Positions 1 through 8,834 of a stretch of 61,334 nt of DNA are shown one piece after another. Each line of letters opens with the position of its first letter. The first letter of the stretch is position 1. This stretch comes from Entophlyctis helioformis (taxonomy: Eukaryota > Chytridiomycota > Chytridiomycetes > Chytridiales > Chytriomycetaceae). Location of the stretch: positions 1 to 61,334 of the forward strand of contig JAHLKH010000170.1 of NCBI GenBank assembly GCA_025526915.1, read 5' to 3'. A program made the position numbers and the translations under genes. The notes beneath the pieces are model-generated. The model saw only the letters and a list, made by a program, of their open reading frames with translations, did no database searches and was not told where the DNA came from.

Positions 1-133
1 ACGCGACTGGAGAGTGCCGGAGGGTGGCAGACGCAGCGACAGGCAGCCACAGTGTCAAAAGAGAGAGAGAGGCTGGCCAAGGATCGATGTCCAGCAGTCG
101 AGCAAAATGGCGAGATGGGCAAAAGGGAAGCCA

Positions 134-205
134 GCCCGACGTGGGGGTCGAACCCACAACCTTAAGATTAAGAGTCTTACGCTCTACCGATTGAGCTAGC
201 CGGGC
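134..205 (-). tRNA. tRNA-Lys (CUU)
   Basis: Read on the minus strand the segment folds into a complete cloverleaf. The 7-bp acceptor stem pairs 199-205 with 134-140, with one G-T pair. It has a standard D arm, an anticodon loop CTCTTAA with anticodon CTT, and a T arm containing GTTCGAC. CCA is not encoded, as expected in a eukaryote. A run of A on the plus strand just beyond the 3' end (about 120-124) reads as a T run on the minus strand and is the likely polymerase III terminator. No intron is seen. Confidence 0.95.
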
Positions 206-682
206 TTGTCGCTTCTTGTCACGTGATCTGACCACCCACATAAGATCTGTGCCACTCAGTGCACCACAACCACTGCGAAACCAGCAATGCGACCGTGTCC
301 TGCCTCTCTTGTGCCAGCCACTGGCCTGCGTTGGATGCGTCCAAGTCGCACAGCATAGCCGTCATCGTCAGCTCCTTGTGCAGTCGCTCACACACGGCAG
401 CCAACCACTGCACGCCTCGTTGTTCTGTGCGCCAACGACCGTCCAGACACCGTCAGCTTGGCAGCCAGGTACGGCCACACGGCAGAAGCATCACACGACT
501 GTCCAGCCAATCAGCGAGCGCCGCGTAGCAGCCGCCGTGGGCATCGCTGATTGGCCGCCTGCCACGCCGCGGCCCTCTCTGCGACCAGCACCTTCATAAG
601 CAGCGCTGCTGCCCCTGCCTGTCTGGCCATCCATCCACTCCCACTGCTCTCGCTGCTCCCACTCCCGCTGCTGCCACCATCG
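206..682. other. Non-coding stretch upstream of the bZIP gene
   Basis: No convincing gene is seen in this 477-bp stretch. It should hold the promoter and 5' leader of the bZIP gene, and upstream elements of the minus-strand tRNA-Lys. A weak TATA-like CATAAG lies near 595, about 90 bp before the chosen ATG. Short open frames here have no recognisable features. Confidence 0.5.
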
Positions 683-2023
683 ATGCTGTCGCCGCTCGCC
701 ATCCGCCCTGCCGCTGCCACACAGCCCACACAGCCCTCGCTGCTGCCGTACCCTGCTGGCGTCCACATGCTCTCGCCCGCTGCGTCGCCGCCTGCCACTG
801 CACCGGCCAGCCGCAAGCGCAAGGCCTCGCTAGCCTCGTCAGACGACGACTCCACAGCTGGCACCACTGCTGGCTCCACAGCTGGCTCCTCTGGCCCTGC
901 GGGCAAGGACGACAAGGCCCGCGACCGTGCACAGCGCAACAGAGAGGCGGCGCAGGAGTCGCGGGACCGCAAGAAGCAGCGCATGGCCGAGCTCGAGGAC
1001 CAGAATGCGAGCCTGCGCCGCTCCAACGCCGCCCTGGCCACCCGGCTGCAGGCCATCGAGTCCTCCAACCAGGCGCTGCTGGACCGTCTCGAGGCTCTGT
1101 CGTCGCAGCTGTCGCAGGTGGCATCGATGCAGCACTTGCAGCCCTTGCCGATGCAGCACTTGCAGCCCTTGCAGCCCTTGCAGCACCATCAGTTTGCCAG
1201 CAACGTCGCCGTCACATCGCCTCTGCCACCGCTTCTGCCGTCCTTCACCTTCAACCACATGGCCCCCGTCTGCAACACCACCACCGACCACAGCCACAGC
1301 CACCTGTTGCAGCTGCCGCTGTCCGCCTCGCTGCACTCGCCGCCTGCGTCGGCCTCCGCTCTGTCTGCATACACATCGCCGTCGTCAGCGTCGCCATCGC
1401 CACTGCTGCTGGCCCGCACAACCAGCGCCAGCACCAACGCCGCCGCTGCTCCAGCAGCCGCACAGGCACACCCGTCCACCGGCACCTGCGAATCCGAAGC
1501 ATTCGCAGATCCCCAGCAGTGGGTGCCTTCTGGACGGGCGCCGACCTCGCCTCGCTCTTCCAGTTCCAGCCCCCAAGCCCATTCAGCAGCGGGCACGGAC
1601 TCTCTGCCGGCAACGGTGCCCTCGCGTCCGGCCTCGCGCTGCAGCACTGCAGTGTCGACGCCGGCGTCTGTGCACCGCTCTCCGCAGAGGCCTTCCTTGC
1701 CTCGCTTTCACCACTTGGTGATGGCCTTGGACTCGAGCTGTGAGGGCAGCGAGCGTCGTGCCTGTGCGTCTGCTGCTGCCGCCTGTGTTGCTCCTGCTGC
1801 TCGTTGTGCCGTGTCTGCATGCTCTGCCGATGCCGATGTCTGTGACGCTGACCCCATGCAGGCAAGCCGTTGGTCGTCCCAGTCGCACCCGTCATTCGAG
1901 TCGCACTCGCAGCCGCCGCACCTCCACAAGCACTCGTTTGAGCAGGTCGTCTCGCTCGCACACTCGCAGTGGCAGCGTCGTTGCTACCCCATCTCGTCGC
2001 AGATCCTCCAGTCTCTGCCTTGA
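683..2023 (+). CDS. bZIP transcription factor
   Basis: This is a DNA-binding regulator expected to act in the nucleus as a dimer. Residues ~80-100 carry a basic region with the bZIP signature NREAAQESR (N-x7-R). A heptad-like zipper with leucines follows (SLRRSNAALATRL, then more leucines to about residue 145). The rest is low-complexity Ser/Ala/Pro/Gln sequence typical of activation regions. The frame is open upstream to 551, but the first ATG is at 683. Read without splicing it gives 446 aa. The 3' part is uncertain: 1740-1860 looks like an intron (GTGAGG donor, CTGAC branch, CAG end), which would change the C-terminus. The family is sure, but the target genes and the C-terminal ~95 residues are not. 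Confidence 0.8.
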   Translation: MLSPLAIRPAAATQPTQPSLLPYPAGVHMLSPAASPPATAPASRKRKASLASSDDDSTAGTTAGSTAGSSGPAGKDDKARDRAQRNREAAQESRDRKKQRMAELEDQNASLRRSNAALATRLQAIESSNQALLDRLEALSSQLSQVASMQHLQPLPMQHLQPLQPLQHHQFASNVAVTSPLPPLLPSFTFNHMAPVCNTTTDHSHSHLLQLPLSASLHSPPASASALSAYTSPSSASPSPLLLARTTSASTNAAAAPAAAQAHPSTGTCESEAFADPQQWVPSGRAPTSPRSSSSSPQAHSAAGTDSLPATVPSRPASRCSTAVSTPASVHRSPQRPSLPRFHHLVMALDSSCEGSERRACASAAAACVAPAARCAVSACSADADVCDADPMQASRWSSQSHPSFESHSQPPHLHKHSFEQVVSLAHSQWQRRCYPISSQILQSLP

Positions 2024-2230
2024 GCACCTCCTCCTTTCTCTCCTGTACATCTTTACATCCAATACATACCACCTTGCTCAGCCACTTCCACTCGCCTGTG
2101 CGCGTCCATCGCGTTGCACTGGCAAAATGACGCGACACTCGTGGCTAAACTCGTGACAACACAATCACATCAAACGACTACCACAGGAGACGTTTACCCT
2201 CCGGCTCATCAGCTCAACAATCCGCTCGTC

Positions 2231-3682
2231 ATGACTGCGGCCGAGACACCCAACGACGACCTGGCGCCCGTTGAAGGGTTGATACGCGGCCTGTCCGTGT
2301 CAACTAACGCCTTGGCCGTCATTGCCAATCTCTGTGTCATGGCGACCATCTTCAACTCGCCCAAGCTGCTTGCCATCAACGAAATAGCGCTCAATATGAG
2401 CCTGACCGTGGCCGACTTTTGGTGCGTCTCTCGACACGCTCTTGGCTTGGCTTGGCTGGATGTTCGTACTCGCAGAGACACGTCCAGCCTGCTCTCTGGC
2501 TCTGCGCTTGTACTGCTGCTGCCTCCATGGGGCATCAACGGCAAATGTCTTTGGCGGCTGTGGTTCGAGTGATATGTACATGCTAAACAGCCGTCGTACT
2601 CTTATGCATACCGCTTACTTGGCCACATTACCCTCCAGCTTTGCGGTGCTCTTTGGCGTCATCATTGGGGCTGGTGCTCCAGATCGAGCTGCCTTTTTTG
2701 ACAATCGCGTTCTCTGCATTCTTGCTGGCATCGGACTCCAGGTGCTCGCTATCGGGTCGATGCTCACGCTGCTGCTGATCTCGCTCAACAATACGTGGGT
2801 CATCCTACTTGGCAAGCAGCATGTCTCAAGAGGACAGATTGGGATCGGCATTGCCGTCGTTTGGCTAGTCACTGTTGGCTATACTTGCATGGTGATGATC
2901 ATTCCGGGCGGCGGATTCGTCAAGCAACCATCGTCCTTTCATTGCGGACTCGACGCTGTGAGCACGCACCCCATTGCTGTGGCGATCCGCTTAATGTAAG
3001 CCGTGTGCTCTTCGTTGCCACGTGGCTGCTCATGAGACGGTGTACTTACTGAGGTCCACGGCACATGGCGGCACTGACTGCCACCCACGACAGGACCATA
3101 ACGATCATGATATGCACGCCGATATGCATCTGCGTGTTCTACGTGATGATCACGCTCAAACTGCGAGCGTCAAGCAGAGACCTGACGCAGCTTGCCGTGG
3201 CACCGCCCTCTCCCAATGCAACGCCTCGATCATCCCTGGCCAGGCTCGCCACCGAAGGGCCGGCTGTCATTCGCGAGGGCAGGTCGCGCTACACAAGCGT
3301 CAATGCCTGTGTCGGCAACATGGATTCGGATGAAAACACCTCGGATACGTCCGACAAGGCATCCATGCTCGCCCGAAAGGCGAGCCTGTCCCAGGAATCC
3401 AGGAAGCTGGCGCTGCAAGTCGCCCTCGTCAAGCGCGCCGTTGCGCTTGTCACGGCGTTCCTCTTGTCATGGGTGCCGTATCTTGCAGTGATCATGCACG
3501 GCGCGATCACGCTGGTCAACATATCGCCACTGGTCGAGGCCGTCAGCGCCATCTTTGCGTCGTGTGGAGCGTTGTTGAATCCCGTGCTCCTGATGGTGAT
3601 GGACACGAGGTACCGCGAGGCTTTCTTGGTGCTGATCGGCCGGCCGATGCCGTACCTGCCCACCTGGAACGACCGGACATAG
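2231..3682 (+). CDS. Rhodopsin-like G-protein-coupled receptor (GPCR1)
   Basis: This is a predicted seven-helix plasma-membrane receptor. Exons 2231-2421, 2639-2995 and 3094-3682 join in frame to 378 aa; both introns are phase 2, with GTGCGT and GTAAGC donors. Class A marks are the TM1 asparagine (VIANL), TM2 NMSLTVAD with the conserved aspartate, a TM3 cysteine (NRVLCIL), and TM7 LLNPVLLMVMD in the NPxxY position. The DRY motif after TM3 is absent (SLNNTW). A long Ser/Thr-rich third intracellular loop (about residues 215-290) separates TM5 and TM6. GPCR2 near 52 kb has the same exon 2 length (357 nt) and intron phases, so the two are recent paralogues. The ligand is unknown. An alternative acceptor at 2590 would add 16 residues in the same phase. 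Confidence 0.82.
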
Positions 3683-3988
3683 CCTTGGCGCATGGCCCAT
3701 CCACCAATGAACCAGCCCCCTTTCCCCTTTCATGACGCAATCAGAATGGTTGTCACATGGCCAGATTTACAAATCCTGCCCGAGAACTGGCCAACCACCG
3801 AGAGGTTAGCACCGCCGACTGGCGATTCACATGCTGCTGCACCTCTACTCCAGCTCCTGCTCCTGCACCTGCACCTGCCCCTGCACTGCTCCTCATCCCC
3901 CGCCACCACCACCAACCGCTCCTGCTCAACTCCCCTCGATCCAACCTTGAATCACTGACACTCTCTGCCGGCCCAACCCTTCACAGCC
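3683..3988. other. Intergenic region with C/T-rich imperfect repeats
   Basis: This is the 306-bp gap between the GPCR1 stop and the ankyrin-gene ATG. An imperfect CTGCWCCTGC-type repeat at about 3840-3895 is the only structure noticed. It probably holds the promoter and leader of the downstream gene. No gene is seen. Confidence 0.4.
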
Positions 3989-5992
3989 ATGTCAGCGTTG
4001 GACGAGTTCGCGGTGCTATCGCCCGCCACGACGACGCTCCAGCAGCATCAGCAGCATGTCGCCCTGCACTGCATCGGCCCCGTCGTTGCCCATCTTGCGC
4101 TCGCCGGCCAGATGTCGACCGCCTCGCTGGTGATTGACGCCTTCCGTCCGTTCCTGGACAATGCCGCCCGCTCGGCGTCGTCTGCCGTCGGTGCACCGCT
4201 GGGTGGCATCGCCACGCCGCTTGCCAACGCAGTGTCGCCGTTCGACTCGAGTCGCAGCGGCAGCCCCGCCAGCAGCTCATCGAGCACTTTTGGGAGCGAC
4301 ATGGCGCACCCGCACTCGCACTCGCACCAGCAGACTCTGGCAGCGTCGACTGCGGCTGCGCTCAGCCATGCAGCATCTGCGGCACTGCTCCACCAGCTCG
4401 GCCTCATCTTGGAGGGCAGTGCTGACGCTGGGCATCTGGACCCGACGACGCTGAAGAAGCAACAGCCGCTGCAGCACCAAGAGCAGAAGCTGGCTATGCA
4501 GGTGGCGGCGCCGGGCACTGCCAACTCGGCGGTGACTTTGGCGGCCTCGGCCGTGCACAGTGCCGTCGATGGCACCGAGACCGGCGATGAATCAGCGGCT
4601 CTCATCTCGTTTGGCGGCCAGCCGTCAGCCGCTGTCGAGGCTGCCCCCGCTGGCAGCAAGGCCGGCCTGCCGTACCACTACCAAGCGAAGCAGCCGATCC
4701 CGAACAAGTACCAGCCCCTGCCGATGCAGCCTGTCCAAGTCCCCGCTCCTGCCCCAGCGCCTGGCACCGCCAGCGTTTCGGCCGCCTTCTCCTTCTCGAT
4801 CCCCTCGCCAACGCCCATGTCTTCGTCATCAACGCCAACGCCATCTACGCCTACCCATTCTACACCGCCAATGTCCATGCCCACGTCGCCGATGATGCAG
4901 GCAGCGTCAGCTGCCCTGATGGCGGGCTCATCGTCCCGCCCGTCCGTCATGACGTCTGGCCATGCCCACCCTTCCACCCACTACCACCCGCACGCCAGCA
5001 ACAGCCGATCCGATCCGCTCGGCAACGGCGGTCCTCTGGCGCAGTACCTTGCCGGCAAGCTCGCCATCACGGGCCCGGACGATGCCGCCAACCGCATGGT
5101 CTGGCGCGATGCGTTTATCCAGGAATGGCAAGGCGAGCTGGCCCACCTGCCTGATGTGATGCTCACGACCGAGGACGTGGCGTTTATCAAGTCGCGCGCC
5201 ATGTACTTCCGCCTGTGCGACCGGTTCCCCGACGCGGACAACCAGCGCATCCTCGAAAACGTGCCGCTGGCGCGCATGTGGCTCAACGCCGTGCACCTGC
5301 GCCACCCGTCGGTGCTGGGCCTCATGGCGATTGTCGGCGGGCACACGTCGTTCCTCGACCATCTGCTCAAGGAGGGACTGGTGACGGTGGCCGAGCTGGA
5401 CGCACACCCCGAGATGGGCAAGTACCGCGACTCGGTTGTGAACCTGGCCGCGGCAGCCGGACACGTGGATGTCCTCACGGTGCTGCTCGAGACGGGCGGC
5501 GGCAAGTGCACGGCGTACACCATGAACGTCGCGGCCAACAACGGCCATCTGGACGTGGTCAAGTACCTGCACGTCCACCGCCGCGAGGGCTGCACGTCGG
5601 CGGCCATGGACTGCGCGGCGCAGTACGGCCACCTGGACGTGGTGCAGTGGCTGCACGCGAACCGCACCGAGGGCTGCACCAAGGACGCCATGAACTGGGC
5701 CGCCGAGGCCGGCCACCTGGACGTGGTCCAATGGCTGCACGCCCAGCGCCTCGAGGGCTGCACCACAAAGGCCATCCGTCTGGCTGCCCGCAACGGCCAC
5801 ACCGACATGGTCCGCTTCCTCCTCGAAAAGCGCCGCGAGGGCTTCACCGTCGATGCCGTCAACGAGGCCGCCACCGACGCCATTGGCAACCTCCTCGTCA
5901 AAAGCCTCGGCGACATGCAGCGTCGCGAGATGCTCAAGGAGGCCATGGACGGCCACAAGGAGACCGCCGTGCGTCGCCTGCTCCTCATCTGA
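3989..5992 (+). CDS. Ankyrin-repeat protein with N-terminal low-complexity region
   Basis: This is a single-exon, 667-aa protein. Residues 1-340 are Ala/Ser/Pro/Gln-rich and likely disordered. Residues ~345-410 contain a module shared with the two other ankyrin proteins of this window: W.DAF..W.GEL..LPD, then SRAMYFRLCDRFP. From ~430 come about six ankyrin-type repeats of roughly 33 aa with the core GHLDVVQWLHA followed by EGCT, a repeat style seen in large families in chytrids and some other eukaryotes. Such repeats normally bind protein partners; no catalytic domain is present. The start was chosen at the first ATG of the frame (ACAGCCATG context). The TC microsatellite just after the stop lies in the 3' UTR. 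The specific function is unknown. Confidence 0.85.
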   Translation: MSALDEFAVLSPATTTLQQHQQHVALHCIGPVVAHLALAGQMSTASLVIDAFRPFLDNAARSASSAVGAPLGGIATPLANAVSPFDSSRSGSPASSSSSTFGSDMAHPHSHSHQQTLAASTAAALSHAASAALLHQLGLILEGSADAGHLDPTTLKKQQPLQHQEQKLAMQVAAPGTANSAVTLAASAVHSAVDGTETGDESAALISFGGQPSAAVEAAPAGSKAGLPYHYQAKQPIPNKYQPLPMQPVQVPAPAPAPGTASVSAAFSFSIPSPTPMSSSSTPTPSTPTHSTPPMSMPTSPMMQAASAALMAGSSSRPSVMTSGHAHPSTHYHPHASNSRSDPLGNGGPLAQYLAGKLAITGPDDAANRMVWRDAFIQEWQGELAHLPDVMLTTEDVAFIKSRAMYFRLCDRFPDADNQRILENVPLARMWLNAVHLRHPSVLGLMAIVGGHTSFLDHLLKEGLVTVAELDAHPEMGKYRDSVVNLAAAAGHVDVLTVLLETGGGKCTAYTMNVAANNGHLDVVKYLHVHRREGCTSAAMDCAAQYGHLDVVQWLHANRTEGCTKDAMNWAAEAGHLDVVQWLHAQRLEGCTTKAIRLAARNGHTDMVRFLLEKRREGFTVDAVNEAATDAIGNLLVKSLGDMQRREMLKEAMDGHKETAVRRLLLI

Positions 5993-6021
5993 GCGGCTCG
6001 CGTCTCTTTCCACATCCATCA

Positions 6022-6024
<3 letters not shown>

Positions 6025-6055
<31 letters not shown>
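6025..6055. repeat. (TC)n microsatellite
   Basis: About fifteen uninterrupted TC units lie 30 bp after the stop of the ankyrin gene, probably in its 3' UTR. Confidence 0.95.
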
Positions 6056-6056
<1 letters not shown>

Positions 6057-6304
6057 CTCCCCACAAGTTCTCCCATCCAACTGCCAAAAATCCAATGATG
6101 CATGCCATACGTTTCTATTAAGGGTGTTCATGCAGCCTCGTGCGAAAAACCCCCAGAGTTTTGCACGGCACAACAGGTGGCAGCAAATGGCCATACAGCG
6201 CACACCCAGAATCAAGCCATTGCCGAAAAACAGTCATGTAAAGCCTTTCAAACCAAGAGGATAATTACAGATTTATTGTATTTGTCGGAAAATTTGGACA
6301 AGAA

Positions 6305-6377
6305 GGGGGTCTAGCTCAAATGGTAGAGCGCTCGCTTAGCATGCGAGAGGCACTGGGATCAATGCCCAGGTCCTCCA
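6305..6377 (+). tRNA. tRNA-Ala (AGC)
   Basis: The cloverleaf has a 7-bp acceptor stem (GGGGGTC with GTCCTCC, one T-T mismatch and one G-T pair), a D arm TAGCTCAAATGGTAGAGC, anticodon stem CTCGC/GCGAG around loop TTAGCAT (anticodon AGC), and a T stem CTGGG/CCCAG. The T loop is ATCAATG rather than the usual TTCAATC, so the B box is slightly off consensus. A T-rich run (CTCTTTTGTTTTT) follows directly and is a good polymerase III terminator. No intron is seen. Confidence 0.9.
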
Positions 6378-6557
6378 CTCTTTTGTTTTTCTTGCCGACC
6401 TGTCCACCAGTCGATGAGCTGATGCTGCAGCTATCGCCCTGCATTTTTTACTACCCACACTGTGCTGCTGACCAGACGACAACCTCAACCGTTCGAGTTT
6501 ATGAACATGTATTGGAAACGCGTACAGGATGACAGGGGGTGAACAGACACAGAGCGA

Positions 6558-8126
6558 TCAGAACGCGTAGTGCGGTGTGTGCTGGAGCGTGAGCGCCAGC
6601 TTCTGCTTGGCCTTCTTCTTCTCGGCAGCAGCGGCAGCAGAGGCTGCCTGGGACTGCGACGCAGACGACGAGTACTGGTAATAGTCAGTAAAGTCGGTCG
6701 TGTCGGACTGGAAGAACTGGTTCTCTGCGTCGCGGCCGTAGGTGGCGTCGGGCTGGCCCATGTACGGTGCATGCAGTCCGGCACCGGCTGCCTGTGGCGG
6801 CGGCGGCAGCGGAGACATGCTCATGGCGGCCGTTGTAGGGCTCTTGGCGTCTGTTGGCGACATGATGACTGTCGTGTGGCCGCCAGAGGATGTCGTGCCC
6901 GTCGAGTGGATCTTGGTGCGGGCGGCCATCATGGCCTTGAGGTTCTCGAAATAGAGCGTGGCGGCAATAAAGTGCGCAGTGACGTTGGCAATGGCCATCT
7001 GCGCATAGGCGGTCGAGAAGCGCTGCGAGACGGTGCCGTAGTCGGACTCGAAGGCGCCGGACAGACCAAAGAGGGCAATGGCGCCGAGGTCGAGGAGGAA
7101 GAAGCCCACGCAGCAGAAGATGGCAAAGTGGTAAGCCTTGCGGACGATCAGGTGAGGATCGATCTTGGGTGCGCGTCTGGCCGACTTCTTGGTCGTGGCC
7201 GGCTTGAGCGCATGCATGGACGGAGCCAGCGTGTCGAGGCTCGACGAGTGGTTGACCGGCGTGGTGGGCGAGTGGGTGCTGTTGACGCTGGTGTTGGAGC
7301 CCGAACCCATGCCCGACGAAAAGGCCGACGCGTCTTTGGAGTCGTGGGCGACATGACGGCCGGCACAGACTGGGTGGTGGAGGTCATGGTCCGGATCTGC
7401 AGCAGCTGCATGTTCTTGATGTGGAGCCACAGCGTGCGTGCGACCCAGATGCCTTGCACAAAGTCAAAGACGATGAGGAACAGGTACCAGAACGAGACGG
7501 TCGTGCGATACCACTGTCAAGGCAGGCGTTTGATTGTGTGCACACAAGGACGCTCCAGAGTCAGTGGCGTGAAGATGAAACACGTCGAACGCGACGTGTC
7601 CGTGTTACAGCCACACACAGCCACTCACCAGTGCAGCCCAGTGGGCGTCCTTGGAGTTGAGGAAGAGGATGCCTCGCAGGTACAGCGGGCCGGCGAGCAC
7701 GACGTGCGCCATGACGGCAAACACCTTGAGTCCACGCACGGTCCGCGACGAAATCTGGCCCGTCTTGGTGAAGCCGTTGAGGAAGTTGACGGACAGCAGC
7801 AGGAACATCAGGCCCGAAGCGCCAATGAGCCAGTTGAGCAGGATGACGACCGGCAGGTAGACGTGGAAGTAGTTGATGGAAAAGAGCGAGAGCTGGACAC
7901 TGAGGGATATGATCGAGAGGACGAGGAAGCCGTAGAGCGTGCGTGTTTGGCTGCAGGACAGCTTGTAGGCCATGTAGGCGATGTTGGCGACCGAGGCGAG
8001 GATGGCCGACAGCGTGAAGCCGAGAGCCACAAACTCGATGGTCATCGAGATGGACGGCACTGCCGGTGGGAAGCTTGTGCTGACGCTGAAGCGGAATGCA
8101 GTGGTTGAAGAGTCGGATGATGACAT
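6558..8126 (-). CDS. Seven-transmembrane protein of unknown family
   Basis: This is an integral membrane protein. Exon 1 runs 8126 to 7630 and exon 2 from 7513 to 6558, with a GTGAGT donor and TTGACAG acceptor in phase 0. Four helices lie in exon 1 (for example VALGFTLSAILASVANIAY and VVILLNWLIGASGLMFLLL). Three more lie in exon 2 (WYLFLIVFDFVQGIWVA, FAIFCCVGFFLLDLGAIALF, and one near IANVTAHFIAATLY). A Ser/Thr-rich loop falls between helices 5 and 6 and a poly-Ala/Lys tail ends the protein. The frame must change between about 7390 and 7300, either by a short intron (83 bp with a weak GTCTGT donor fits the phase) or by a sequence error. It lacks rhodopsin-family motifs. It could be a lineage-specific receptor or a fungal membrane protein with no assigned name. 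Confidence 0.65.
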
Positions 8127-8834
8127 TGTGTTTGTGTGTGTAGGTGTGCTATGTGGATGTCGACGGGATATACACAGAAGAGCAGCGCGCAGTCGTTGGC
8201 AGGCGGACTGACTGGCTGGCTATCGAGCTGGTTATCGGGCTGGGTGTTGGGGGGCAATACGCACGTTTTGAAGGAAGCAGGCTCGCTGGTGGCTCGCAGG
8301 GAGTGGTGGCGCACACACGTTGTCGGTGCAGCCAGAACGACCCAATGGCCGTCGCGGGAATGGGGACGCCACACGAGCGACTCCGCGGTGGGAGGGGGCG
8401 TCGCCGCCTGTGTTCCGCTGGTGGGTCGCCGCAAGCACACAGAGGCGCAATCGGGCACAGCCTGGCACGGCGTGGCAGGGATGGCGTGCTGCTGCAAGGC
8501 GTCCTACCAGCACCACGAGCAAGGGCCGTGACGAGGCACCGCCACTTTCGTCATAAGGACGGATGGATGGCGATGCGCAGCAACGGTGCTGTCCACCTTG
8601 AGGCGTATGCCGCGTGGCACATGCGATCCACCCGAGCATGCATCGTTGGACCTGTGCACGGCTGGCCCCAAGAGTCGGCAGCTGGCCACCACGGCTCGCC
8701 ACAACAGCTCGCCACCACGGCACGCCTCAACAGCTCGCCAATCAGCAGCCGATCCTCCAGCTCAACGAGGCAGCCAATCAGCATGCGACTCTCAGGAATG
8801 GATTGAACCACCAACTCAAATCTCAAAAACTTAA
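8127..8834. other. Intergenic region between divergent genes, with a 26-bp tandem duplication
   Basis: No gene is supported in this 708-bp stretch between the 7TM gene (minus) and the kinase gene (plus). Two 26-nt units sit in tandem at 8686-8711 and 8712-8737 with two mismatches. A first, unidentified exon of the kinase gene may lie here. Confidence 0.45.

Noticed and set aside
4928..6103. A 391-codon minus-strand open frame over the ankyrin gene
   Set aside because: Its internal periodicity mirrors the ankyrin repeats on the plus strand; it is an antisense shadow.
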